NCBI GenBank assembly: GCA_013214975.1
Contig: JABSPR010000247.1
Location: forward strand, 1 to 11,538
Length of the DNA: 11,538 nucleotides
Source of the DNA: Flavobacteriales bacterium
Lineage (GTDB): Bacteria > Bacteroidota > Bacteroidia > DT-38
Reading direction: 5' to 3'
The position numbers and the translations under genes were made by a program. Every line of letters starts with the position of its first letter. The stretch's first letter is position 1. This document shows positions 1-6,647 of the stretch, in pieces. The notes under the pieces are model-generated. The model saw only the letters and a program-made list of their open reading frames with translations, was not told the DNA's origin and searched no databases.

Positions 1-30
1 AAATAGCAATAAAATAATTCTCTTAGACAT
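1..30 (-). CDS. 5' end of a probable secreted protein (partial, identity unknown)
   Basis: An ATG on the minus strand at 30-28 opens a frame that reads MSKRIILLLF up to the window edge. The run of two basic residues followed by leucine and isoleucine looks like the start of a Sec signal peptide. The frame lies 85 bases downstream of the NAD kinase stop on the same strand, and a TAnnTTTG promoter box sits 33 bases upstream of its ATG. From memory of Flavobacteriia gene order, nadK is often followed by a DUF6089-family outer-membrane protein and then undecaprenyl diphosphate synthase and bamA, so a DUF6089-type protein is my best guess. Only ten codons are visible, so both the gene call and the identity are tentative. 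Confidence 0.4.
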   Translation of the reverse strand, partial: MSKRIILLLF

Positions 31-63
31 CACTGATGATCATATTTAAATCGCTCGCTTCGC

Positions 64-71
64 CAAAGATA
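64..71 (-). promoter_or_regulatory. Candidate Bacteroidota -7 promoter element for the partial gene at 30-1
   Basis: The minus strand reads TATCTTTG, an exact match to the Bacteroidota -7 consensus TAnnTTTG. It lies in the 85-base gap after nadK and would give a 5' leader of roughly 25-30 bases before the ATG at 30. I see no convincing TTTG -33 box at the usual 17-23 base spacing, so this rests on the -7 match and its position. Confidence 0.4.
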
Positions 72-115
72 ACAATATATAGGTTTTTAGTGCTTATAAC
101 CCCTATTCTAATAGA

Positions 116-991
116 CTAGTTTCTTGTGTCTAATCCCCAAAGTAATTTGGTTTTTAATGTGTTCAAGAAAGTTTGTTCGTATATTCTTACGAGATTGATG
201 GTAAAACGTTCTTTAGAAATTTTGAACTCTACGCTATCTTGAAACGAAACAGACCGGGAGTCTAACGCGGCTAGATAGCTTTTATCTCTACCGTCAATTT
301 TTAAACGTATTTCATGATCGTCATTTACAATCATTGGTCTTACATTTAAATTATGTGGGGCGAGTGGCGTAATGCAAAAAACATCAGCACCGGGTTTAAT
401 TATAGGTCCTCCACTACTGAGGGAATACGCAGTTGATCCAGTTGGGGTGGAGACAATTAATCCATCTACCCAATATGTGTTCATGTAATCATCGTTTAGA
501 TATGCTTCAATTGTAATCATTGAAGAACTATCTTTTTTCATGATGGTAAATTCATTCAAAGCGAAATTAAAATCTCCAAATAGGTTCCCATTCGTTTCGG
601 CTCTAATAAGATCTCGTTTTGATAGACTGTATTTTCCGTTAAGCAAAGCATGAAGAGCGATATCAATTTCATCTTTTGCAACACTAGAAAGGAAGCCAAG
701 CCGTCCCAAATTGATACCCATAATTGGAATAGGACTATCTCTTACAAGATCAATGGTATCGAGAAGAGTACCATCGCCTCCTAGACTGAATAAAAAATCA
801 GTGCCTACTTTAAGGTCTTGGTGCTTTTCAAAAGATGTTACACCTGTAAGATCAAGGGAGCTTTCTATTTTATCATAGAAGCTTTTGAAAATTTTAACGC
901 CACAATTTTCCTTTTTAAGCTTTTCAATAAGGTGCTCGATATAGATGAGGTCACCGTCTTTGAATACTTTACCGTAAATCGCAATATTCAT
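116..991 (-). CDS. nadK: NAD kinase (ATP- or polyphosphate-dependent)
   Basis: Phosphorylates NAD+ at the 2' hydroxyl of its adenosine ribose to make NADP+, the only route to NADP in most bacteria; cytosolic. At 291 residues it has the usual family length. The signature GGDGT is at residues 71-75, with Asp73 as the expected catalytic base, and is followed by the GINLGRLGFL block at 92-101. The Asn-Glu pair at 146-147 and the glycine-rich stretch from DGLIVSTPTGSTAYS to the GGP at 194-196 are the conserved NAD-binding motifs, and ITPLAPHNLNVRP follows at 207-219. The start ATG is nine bases after the stop of the outer-membrane protein gene, so it is probably the third gene of a leftward operon. 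No key residue looks missing. The N-terminal MNIAIYGK strand matches the expected first beta strand and supports this start. Confidence 0.95.
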   Translation of the reverse strand: MNIAIYGKVFKDGDLIYIEHLIEKLKKENCGVKIFKSFYDKIESSLDLTGVTSFEKHQDLKVGTDFLFSLGGDGTLLDTIDLVRDSPIPIMGINLGRLGFLSSVAKDEIDIALHALLNGKYSLSKRDLIRAETNGNLFGDFNFALNEFTIMKKDSSSMITIEAYLNDDYMNTYWVDGLIVSTPTGSTAYSLSSGGPIIKPGADVFCITPLAPHNLNVRPMIVNDDHEIRLKIDGRDKSYLAALDSRSVSFQDSVEFKISKERFTINLVRIYEQTFLNTLKTKLLWGLDTRN

Positions 992-1000
992 AATCTTCGA

Positions 1001-2422
1001 TTAAATTGGGGCAATGAAGTGGAAATATACTCCACTTTTTCCTGATTTGTCTATTGAAAATTCAATTCTTCCAACTTTGTCGTAATAAGTTACATAATCT
1101 AACCCTAGTCCATAGCCCAACAATAGAGAATTATCAAGTTTATTTGAAAAATATTTATATCTGTTTGAGGTGTATCCAGCGTCTATGAATGCATTGAGAT
1201 AGATGGCATAGTGTATTTTGGTAAATTTTTTAAATTTCTTTGGCCATCCTACGTCAACCGTTGTTTGCTTAATTAAATTGTATTTAAGGTTGCCTTTTAA
1301 AAGACCTACATTTTGACCATCGATGTAGCTTTTCTCGTATCCTCTAACAAACCAGCTACTATAGCCTAGCCCATTGTTAAGGTAATATGGTTGATTCGAA
1401 TTATTAGAAAGTTTTATTCTCATGCTAGCCGCACTATACCAACGATCTGATAATTGTGTATATCTCCTGTATTGAGCCTTAATGTTTAGAACGTTTAGAT
1501 CGTTTTTGAAAATGTTAATGCCGTGTTGGATTCCTTCTATTTCAAAATAGTAACCTTTAAGCGGATATGCTTTATTATTTCGATGATCTTGTTTTAATAC
1601 GTAATTGAGTTTGAAAAATTCAAGAGAGTTCTTTCCTCTTCCGAGGTAGTTCGGGTTCTTTACAGCAGCTGTATCAGCAATTTGTACTCTATCATAACCT
1701 AGTCCTAGGATGTGTCTGTTATATATATCTGGGCGATAGGTGTAATTTGAATATGCAGTTCGTCTAACTCGAGAAAAATTTAATGTATCCTCGTGAAAGA
1801 TTCGTTTATCATTTCTTGTTAGGATATTGAAATCATGGTATTGTCTGTAAGAAGCACCAAAGGATAATCCGCTTTTTTGTTTTCGATCGATATAGGGAAC
1901 ATTATAGTTAAGATTGATACTCTCTTCAAATCCGAGCTGGATTTTGAGCTTTAAACTCTCTTTCCTTCCTCTAAAATTCTTTTTTACAAAATAAAGTCCA
2001 TAGTTGGTTCTGTCGATTCTTTTATCCTCCCACCATTTGCTTAGTAAAATGTCATCAGCAAGTTCAAAAATAGGAGAACCCCAAAAATACCATCGTTCTT
2101 GTACCTTGATATTTACTTCGATTTCAATAAAAGAAATTGACTTTTTAGTTATCGTTACAAAATTGAAAAGCGATGTATTCGTAACATTGTTTGCAGAAGA
2201 CTTAAAGCGTTCTTCTATCTCTATTCTTTTGATAGTATCACCTATATGAAAATTTAATTCACGAAGAATTATTCTTTCCTTGGTTACTTTATTTCCTTCG
2301 AATGTTATGTTTTTAACTACAAAGTAGTCCGTGGAATCTGTTGGAATATGAATAATATCCGACTGGCTGAATGTATTTATCGATAACATCAGCAGAGCGA
2401 AAACTAGAAAATACGCTCTCAT
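1001..2422 (-). CDS. Short BamA/TamA-family outer-membrane protein with one POTRA domain
   Basis: A predicted outer-membrane beta-barrel of the Omp85/D15 superfamily, whose members insert or export proteins across the outer membrane. An N-terminal signal peptide covers about residues 1-19 (MRAYFLVFALLMLSINTFSQ). Residues about 35-107 fit a single POTRA domain (VKNITFEGNKVTKERIILRE). The rest is rich in alternating aromatic strands typical of a barrel. Barrel hallmarks are the block from DHRNNKAYPLKGYYFEIEG at 279-297, the VRGYE loop-6 motif at 359-363 and the final strands GYGLGLDYVTYYDKVGRIEF. At 473 residues it is far shorter than BamA (about 800, five POTRAs), so it is not the essential BamA. 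It ends in FHFIAPI rather than a C-terminal aromatic residue. It lies between the CBS-domain gene (19-base gap) and nadK (9-base gap). The family call is firm; substrate and role are unknown. Confidence 0.85.
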   Translation of the reverse strand: MRAYFLVFALLMLSINTFSQSDIIHIPTDSTDYFVVKNITFEGNKVTKERIILRELNFHIGDTIKRIEIEERFKSSANNVTNTSLFNFVTITKKSISFIEIEVNIKVQERWYFWGSPIFELADDILLSKWWEDKRIDRTNYGLYFVKKNFRGRKESLKLKIQLGFEESINLNYNVPYIDRKQKSGLSFGASYRQYHDFNILTRNDKRIFHEDTLNFSRVRRTAYSNYTYRPDIYNRHILGLGYDRVQIADTAAVKNPNYLGRGKNSLEFFKLNYVLKQDHRNNKAYPLKGYYFEIEGIQHGINIFKNDLNVLNIKAQYRRYTQLSDRWYSAASMRIKLSNNSNQPYYLNNGLGYSSWFVRGYEKSYIDGQNVGLLKGNLKYNLIKQTTVDVGWPKKFKKFTKIHYAIYLNAFIDAGYTSNRYKYFSNKLDNSLLLGYGLGLDYVTYYDKVGRIEFSIDKSGKSGVYFHFIAPI

Positions 2423-2441
2423 TATTTATTTATTGAATATT

Positions 2442-3101
2442 TCAGATCTCTAGATACTTCATGAATGAGGCATATCGTTCTTGGATATTACTCACATGTT
2501 CGGATTGGTTATAGGAAGCTGTAACTTTAAAATTGAGCCTGTAAAAAGTTTGCAAGATAGCTTCAATGTCGCTCACATTAACTTTAAGAGTAACCTTCAA
2601 TTCAGATGTGTTCGAAATAGGAGTGGAGTAACAACTTAGAATTTGCGCCCCATTAGACTCTACAATACGTGCTATTTCTATCATGGAATAATCGTTAATA
2701 GGGACTTCCAATAAAATTATACCACCACCAGCATTAACACCCATTAGAAAGGTCATGCCTTGGATAATTGCCTTGCTTGAAATCGTTCCAGTATAGGCGC
2801 CATTTACATTTAGTACTGCAATAGCTGTAAGTTTTAAATCCGCGAATTGCTTAACAACTTCATAAAAATGCTGCTCTTCAACGATAAATTGATTTGCTAA
2901 TGGAAGATCAGTAATGTTGATTTCATCATCGCTACTAAAGTCTAAGACATCGGATTCGGATAGCATTCCTAAATATTTACCATTGTCAAATAGCGGAAGA
3001 TGAGATACTTTGTAGTCGTCCATTAAGGATAATACCTTAGTAGAACTATCTGTTTTACCTATCGTAGGTAACTCGTCGGAAATAAAATCTTTTGCGATCA
3101 T
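2442..3101 (-). CDS. CBS-pair protein with C-terminal ACT-like domain
   Basis: A small soluble ligand-sensing protein. Residues about 1-57 and 65-120 form two CBS motifs, seen as KVSHLPLFDNGKYLGMLSES followed by DVLDF, and a second LTAIAVLNVNGAYTGTISSK. Such tandem pairs usually bind adenosine nucleotides (AMP, ATP, SAM, NAD). Residues about 126-195 (GGIILLEVPINDYSMIEIAR onward) have the beta-alpha-beta pattern of an ACT domain, a small-molecule or amino-acid sensing fold. There is no enzyme or transport domain, so it looks like a stand-alone sensor or adaptor. It is the first gene of the leftward operon with the outer-membrane protein and nadK, and is divergent from pdxJ. A CBS protein beside nadK is, as far as I recall, a recurring Flavobacteriia arrangement. 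A role in nucleotide or NAD sensing is inference from this context. Confidence 0.8.
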   Translation of the reverse strand: MIAKDFISDELPTIGKTDSSTKVLSLMDDYKVSHLPLFDNGKYLGMLSESDVLDFSSDDEINITDLPLANQFIVEEQHFYEVVKQFADLKLTAIAVLNVNGAYTGTISSKAIIQGMTFLMGVNAGGGIILLEVPINDYSMIEIARIVESNGAQILSCYSTPISNTSELKVTLKVNVSDIEAILQTFYRLNFKVTASYNQSEHVSNIQERYASFMKYLEI

Positions 3102-3121
3102 TTAGAATTCTGAATTAGAAA

Positions 3122-3129
3122 CAAATTTA
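3122..3129 (-). promoter_or_regulatory. Candidate -7 promoter element of the CBS/BamA-like/nadK operon
   Basis: The minus strand reads TAAATTTG (TAnnTTTG), 20 bases before the CBS gene start codon. A weak TTTA lies 18 bases upstream of the box at the expected -33 position. The whole divergent gap to pdxJ is only 61 bases, so the two promoters must be interleaved. I could not find an equally good box on the plus strand for pdxJ; the nearest is TATTTTAG at 3135-3142, which misses the consensus. Confidence 0.4.
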
Positions 3130-3162
3130 TTAAATATTTTAGCCAAGTAAATTATATGAGAG

Positions 3163-3876
3163 ATGACTAAACTAAGTGTCAATATTAATAAAATAGCTGT
3201 TCTAAGAAATTCAAGAGGAGGAAATCTTCCAAATTTACTTTCTGTATCGGATGATATAGAACGTTTTGGGGCAGAAGGAATCACCGTTCATCCTAGGCCT
3301 GACGAGCGCCATATTCGATATCAAGATGTTTATGATCTTAAAAAAAGGATATCGACAGAATTTAATGTGGAGGGATATCCTACCGAAACTTTCATGAAAA
3401 TGGTTTTAGAGGTTAAGCCGACTCAAGTAACTCTTGTACCAGACCCTCCCGAGGCTTTAACTTCAAGTTCTGGTTGGGATACGGTAAAGAACGAAAGCTA
3501 TTTAAGAGATGTAATAGATGAATTTAGGGCGGCCTATATCCGGACTTCAATTTTTGTAGATACTAATTTTGAAAACATCGAAGGGGCAAAAAAGACAGGA
3601 ACGGATAGAATCGAATTTTATACGGGGCCTTATGCTGCTAACTATTCGATGAATAAGGAAGAGGCAATAAAGGAGTTTGTTGATGCATCTAAATTAGCTA
3701 ATGAACTAGGTTTGGGAATCAATGCGGGTCATGATCTTAATTTAGATAATTTGAAATATTTTAAAGAGAACATCTCCAATCTATTGGAGGTTTCTATTGG
3801 CCATGCATTAATATCAGACTCTTTATATCTTGGTCTGCAAAATACGGTTCAGATGTATTTAAGACTATTGGCATAA
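3163..3876 (+). CDS. pdxJ: Pyridoxine 5'-phosphate synthase
   Basis: Condenses 1-deoxy-D-xylulose 5-phosphate with 3-amino-2-oxopropyl phosphate (the 3-amino-1-hydroxyacetone 1-phosphate made by PdxA) to pyridoxine 5'-phosphate, the ring-closing step of DXP-dependent vitamin B6 synthesis; cytosolic, usually octameric. The 237-residue protein is full length. Conserved blocks are LSVNINKIAVLRN at 4-16, ITVHPRPDERHIR at 40-52 (His43 and His50), the catalytic Glu70 in EFNVEGYP, LVPDPPEALT at 91-100, GINAGHDLN at 185-193 and the phosphate-binding SIGHALISDSLY at 211-222. The MTKLSVNIN start is the usual family start and fixes the ATG. Its stop TAA shares one base with the ATG of the next gene (TAATG), so the two are probably translationally coupled. 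It is divergent from the CBS/nadK operon. Confidence 0.96.
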   Translation: MTKLSVNINKIAVLRNSRGGNLPNLLSVSDDIERFGAEGITVHPRPDERHIRYQDVYDLKKRISTEFNVEGYPTETFMKMVLEVKPTQVTLVPDPPEALTSSSGWDTVKNESYLRDVIDEFRAAYIRTSIFVDTNFENIEGAKKTGTDRIEFYTGPYAANYSMNKEEAIKEFVDASKLANELGLGINAGHDLNLDNLKYFKENISNLLEVSIGHALISDSLYLGLQNTVQMYLRLLA

Positions 3877-4643
3877 TGCAACTTAATTACAAGGAGTACG
3901 GTAGCGGATACCCATTTGTAATAATCCATGGGCTGTTTGGATCATCCGACAACTGGACATCTATCGCTAAAATATTAGGAGAACAATTTCATGTAATTAC
4001 TATTGATGTTCGAAATCATGGACGGTCACCATATTCGGATGAACTGAACTATGATCTTATGGCGACTGACCTAATTGAGTTGCTCGATAATCTGGGGTTG
4101 GAAAAAGTGAATCTACTTGGTCATTCGATGGGAGGGAAGATGGCCATGCAGTTTGCCAATGATTTCCCCGATCGCCTAAATAAAATGATTGTAGTGGATA
4201 TCGGACCTGAAAAATACCCACCCCATCATGGAGAAAAGATTGAAGGCCTTCTATCGATCGACCTTAGCTCGCTTAATTCAAGAGTAGATGCCGATGAGCA
4301 ATTGTCTCAGTCTATTCCAGGAGAAATGGTGAGGCAATTTTTACTTAAGAATTTATATAGAGACGAGAATAGAATGTTTGCATGGCGTTTTAATTTGCAT
4401 TCGTTGGCGAATAATTTGGAGGAAATATTCTCTGAAATTAGTTTTAATCAACAGGTTATAATTCCGTCTCTCTTTGTCAAAGGAGGGCAATCTGAATTTG
4501 TAGGCGAAAAATCAATAAAGTTAATAGAAGCTAATTTTGCGAATTTCGAATTGGAGACATTTGAAAATAGTGGACATTGGTTGCATGCTCAAGAACCAAA
4601 GCGCTTGATAGAGTCAATCATTCAATTTATAAAGAAGGATTAA
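3876..4643 (+). CDS. Alpha/beta-fold hydrolase, YbfF/ABHD11-type esterase
   Basis: A single-domain cytosolic hydrolase of 255 residues, the normal length for the YbfF (E. coli acyl-CoA esterase-like) and ABHD11 group. The oxyanion-hole HGLFGSSDNW is at 18-27, the DVRNHGRSP strand at 44-52, the nucleophile elbow GHSMGG at 82-87 with Ser84, and the catalytic histidine His234 in NSGHW. At the place where most family members have the acid after strand 7, this protein reads GGQSEFV (203-209) with no Asp. As in YbfF, the acid is more likely Asp108 in VVDIGP. Substrate is unknown; short acyl esters or acyl-CoA thioesters are plausible. It overlaps pdxJ by one base, so the two share a transcript, though no direct link to vitamin B6 is evident. 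Confidence 0.85.
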   Translation: MQLNYKEYGSGYPFVIIHGLFGSSDNWTSIAKILGEQFHVITIDVRNHGRSPYSDELNYDLMATDLIELLDNLGLEKVNLLGHSMGGKMAMQFANDFPDRLNKMIVVDIGPEKYPPHHGEKIEGLLSIDLSSLNSRVDADEQLSQSIPGEMVRQFLLKNLYRDENRMFAWRFNLHSLANNLEEIFSEISFNQQVIIPSLFVKGGQSEFVGEKSIKLIEANFANFELETFENSGHWLHAQEPKRLIESIIQFIKKD

Positions 4644-4647
4644 TATC

Positions 4648-4655
4648 TATATTTG
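4648..4655 (+). promoter_or_regulatory. Candidate -7 promoter element of acs
   Basis: TATATTTG matches TAnnTTTG exactly and lies five bases after the hydrolase stop codon. A TTTA at 4626-4629, near the end of the hydrolase gene, sits 18 bases upstream and could serve as the -33 element. Transcription would start near 4660, giving a leader of about 25 bases before the acs ATG. The element overlaps the inverted repeat at 4653-4671. Confidence 0.5.
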
Positions 4656-4671
4656 AATTACACTAATTCAA
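4653..4671. repeat. Perfect inverted repeat (8-base arms, 3-base spacer) over the acs promoter
   Basis: The sequence TTGAATTA-CAC-TAATTCAA is a perfect dyad in the 41-base gap between the hydrolase gene and acs. Its left arm takes in the last three bases of the candidate -7 box, and its centre falls where transcription would begin. That position fits a repressor operator. It could instead fold as a short hairpin in the hydrolase transcript, but the stem is AT-rich and no T-run follows, so it is a poor intrinsic terminator. Confidence 0.5.
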
Positions 4672-4684
4672 CGATAAGAAGTTA

Positions 4685-6580
4685 ATGCTATCTAAAATTA
4701 ATTCGTTCGAAGAATATACTTCGGAATACCAAAAAAGTATAAGTGATCCTGAGAAATTTTGGGAGGACAAGGCCGAAAGGTTTTCTTGGCGAAAGAAATG
4801 GGGTAAAGTTCTCGATTGGAATTTCGAGGAACCTAATGTACGCTGGTTTGAAGGGGGTAAGCTGAATATTACGGAGAATTGCTTAGATAGACATCTTGAA
4901 GAAAGAGGAGATGAAATTGCTATAATCTGGGAGCCCAATAACCCATCGGATAAGTCTCTTAAATTCACCTATAAAGAATTACACAAAGAGGTTTGCAGAT
5001 TCGCCAATGTTCTTAAAAACAATGGAGCAAAGAAGGGAGACCGGATTTGTATTTACATGCCCATGGTTCCTGAATTGGCCTTCGCTGTTCTAGCTTGTGC
5101 AAGAATAGGAGCTATCCATTCTGTTGTATTTGCTGGTTTTTCTGCAAAGTCTTTAGCGGACAGAATTAATGATGCCGACTGTAACATTGTTCTCACAGCC
5201 GACGGGGCTTACCGTGGGGCCAAGACTATTTCATTGAAGAAAATTGTGGATGAGGCCTTAGCATCCTGCACAACGATTAAAAAATCAATCGTTTTAAAAA
5301 GAACAGGTGAGCAAGTAACAATGGTTGACGGTCGAGATGTTTGGTTACACGAGGAATTGGAGAAAGCAGATTCCTTTTGTGATGCGGAAGAAATGGATGC
5401 GGAAGACATGCTTTTCGTGCTTTACACATCTGGTTCTACAGGAAAACCTAAAGGCGTAGTTCATACTTGTGGCGGCTATATGATATATGCAGAGTATTCG
5501 TTTCGTAACGTATTTCAATACAATCAGGGTGAGGTATATTGGTGCACGGCAGATATTGGTTGGATAACAGGTCATACGTACATTGTATACGGACCTCTTT
5601 TAGCAGGTGCTACTTCTGTTCTGTTCGAGGGGATCCCTACCTGGCCAGATGCCGGAAGGTTTTGGGAAATATGTGACAAGCACAGTGTGGAAATATTCTA
5701 TACCGCGCCAACGGCAATAAGGGCTTTGCAGGCCTGTGGATTAGAGTCAGTACAAAAGCACTCATTGAATACACTTAAAGTATTAGGAACAGTAGGGGAG
5801 CCAATTAATGAGGAGGCTTGGGAATGGTACAATACCAACATTGGTAAAGGAAATTGTCCGATTGTGGATACGTGGTGGCAAACCGAAACAGGTGGTATTA
5901 TGATTTCTCCATTAGCTGGTATAACCAAGTTAAAGCCGAGTTATGCGACTTTGCCTTTACCTGGAATTCAACCCGCGTTAGTTGACAGTGAAGGAATAGA
6001 ATTAGAGGGAAATGATGTACAAGGCAATTTATGCATAAAGTACCCATGGCCTTCTATTATAAGAACTACTTACGGTGATCATGAAAGATGTAGGACAACT
6101 TATTTTTCGAGTTATAAGGGGATGTATTTTACGGGCGATGGATGTAAACGAGATAAAGACGGATACTATCGAATTACAGGCCGAGTAGATGATGTTATAA
6201 ATGTATCCGGGCATCGATTGGGAACTGCAGAGGTGGAGGCCGCTATTGATGAGCATCCAAAAGTTATTGAAGCGGCGGTGGTAGGATATCCTCACGATAT
6301 TAAAGGACAAGGTATATATGCCTACGCAATTATGGAACAGGGTGTAGAACTTGGTGATGAAACGCGTAGAGAGGTATTGGATATTGTGACAAAAATGATC
6401 GGACCAATTGCTAAACCAGATAAAATACAGTTTGTTACAGGACTCCCTAAAACAAGATCGGGTAAAATAATGCGGAGGATCCTAAGAAAAATCGCAGAAG
6501 GAGAAACGGCTAATTTGGGTGATACAAGTACATTATTGGATCCAGATGTTGTAGAAGATATAAAAGAGGGGGCTTTATAG
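4685..6580 (+). CDS. acs: Acetyl-CoA synthetase (AMP-forming)
   Basis: Activates acetate to acetyl-CoA through an acetyl-adenylate, using ATP and CoA; cytosolic ANL-superfamily enzyme. The 631 residues are close to the usual ~650. Motifs in order: the N-terminal Acs domain with FWEDKAERFSWRKKW; the acetate/AMP-region motif ARIGAIHSVVFAGFS at 139-153; the ATP-binding YTSGSTGKPKGVVH at 247-260; WWQTETGG at 397-404, whose second Trp closes the acetate pocket and excludes longer acids; the hinge and AMP-ribose region YFTGDGCKRDKDGYYRITGR at 481-500; GHRLGTAEVE at 509-518; and the C-terminal SGKIMRR at 592-598, where Lys594 is the adenylation lysine commonly inactivated by reversible acetylation. 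The gene has its own candidate promoter with a dyad, so it is probably regulated separately from pdxJ, as expected for a carbon-source-controlled gene. Confidence 0.96.
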   Translation: MLSKINSFEEYTSEYQKSISDPEKFWEDKAERFSWRKKWGKVLDWNFEEPNVRWFEGGKLNITENCLDRHLEERGDEIAIIWEPNNPSDKSLKFTYKELHKEVCRFANVLKNNGAKKGDRICIYMPMVPELAFAVLACARIGAIHSVVFAGFSAKSLADRINDADCNIVLTADGAYRGAKTISLKKIVDEALASCTTIKKSIVLKRTGEQVTMVDGRDVWLHEELEKADSFCDAEEMDAEDMLFVLYTSGSTGKPKGVVHTCGGYMIYAEYSFRNVFQYNQGEVYWCTADIGWITGHTYIVYGPLLAGATSVLFEGIPTWPDAGRFWEICDKHSVEIFYTAPTAIRALQACGLESVQKHSLNTLKVLGTVGEPINEEAWEWYNTNIGKGNCPIVDTWWQTETGGIMISPLAGITKLKPSYATLPLPGIQPALVDSEGIELEGNDVQGNLCIKYPWPSIIRTTYGDHERCRTTYFSSYKGMYFTGDGCKRDKDGYYRITGRVDDVINVSGHRLGTAEVEAAIDEHPKVIEAAVVGYPHDIKGQGIYAYAIMEQGVELGDETRREVLDIVTKMIGPIAKPDKIQFVTGLPKTRSGKIMRRILRKIAEGETANLGDTSTLLDPDVVEDIKEGAL

Positions 6581-6592
6581 CCAAAGAAAAAT

Positions 6593-6600
6593 TAATTTTG
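6593..6600 (+). promoter_or_regulatory. Candidate -7 promoter element of the mannosyltransferase/pyrC/DUF4296 operon
   Basis: TAATTTTG matches TAnnTTTG, 12 bases after the acs stop codon and 43 bases before the glycosyltransferase ATG. No good -33 TTTG is visible at the standard spacing. Position in the longest gap of this block supports the call. Confidence 0.35.
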
Positions 6601-6626
6601 TAAAAGAGCGTTAGGGTTAGCTCATT

Positions 6627-6647
6627 ATGAAAATATTAGTAAAATGA
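6627..6647 (+). other. Six-codon leader frame overlapping the glycosyltransferase start
   Basis: An ATG at 6627 opens the frame MKILVK followed by TGA at 6645-6647. The stop overlaps the glycosyltransferase start codon as ATGA, the arrangement used for termination-reinitiation coupling. Neither ATG has a clear Shine-Dalgarno sequence. It could be a real coupling leader or a chance frame in AT-rich DNA. Confidence 0.25.

Noticed and set aside
80..112. Possible hairpin (ATAGG...CCTAT) downstream of nadK as terminator
   Set aside because: Only about five outer pairs match, the inner bases mispair and the loop is long; it is not a convincing terminator.
818..1045. Plus-strand open frame of 75 codons opposite nadK
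   Set aside because: It lies antisense to the conserved nadK N-terminus, resembles no family I know, and lacks a promoter box; it is a shadow of the real gene.
3102..3284. Minus-strand open frame of 60 codons ending just before the CBS gene
   Set aside because: It is antisense to the conserved pdxJ N-terminus, and the stretch 3102-3162 is better explained as the divergent promoter region.
4663..4968. Minus-strand open frame of 101 codons opposite the acs 5' end
   Set aside because: It is fully antisense to conserved acs sequence and has serine- and leucine-rich composition typical of a reverse-frame shadow.
6611..6620. Telomere-like TTAGGGTTAG before the glycosyltransferase gene
   Set aside because: Only one and a half copies occur in a circular-chromosome type context; this is chance.
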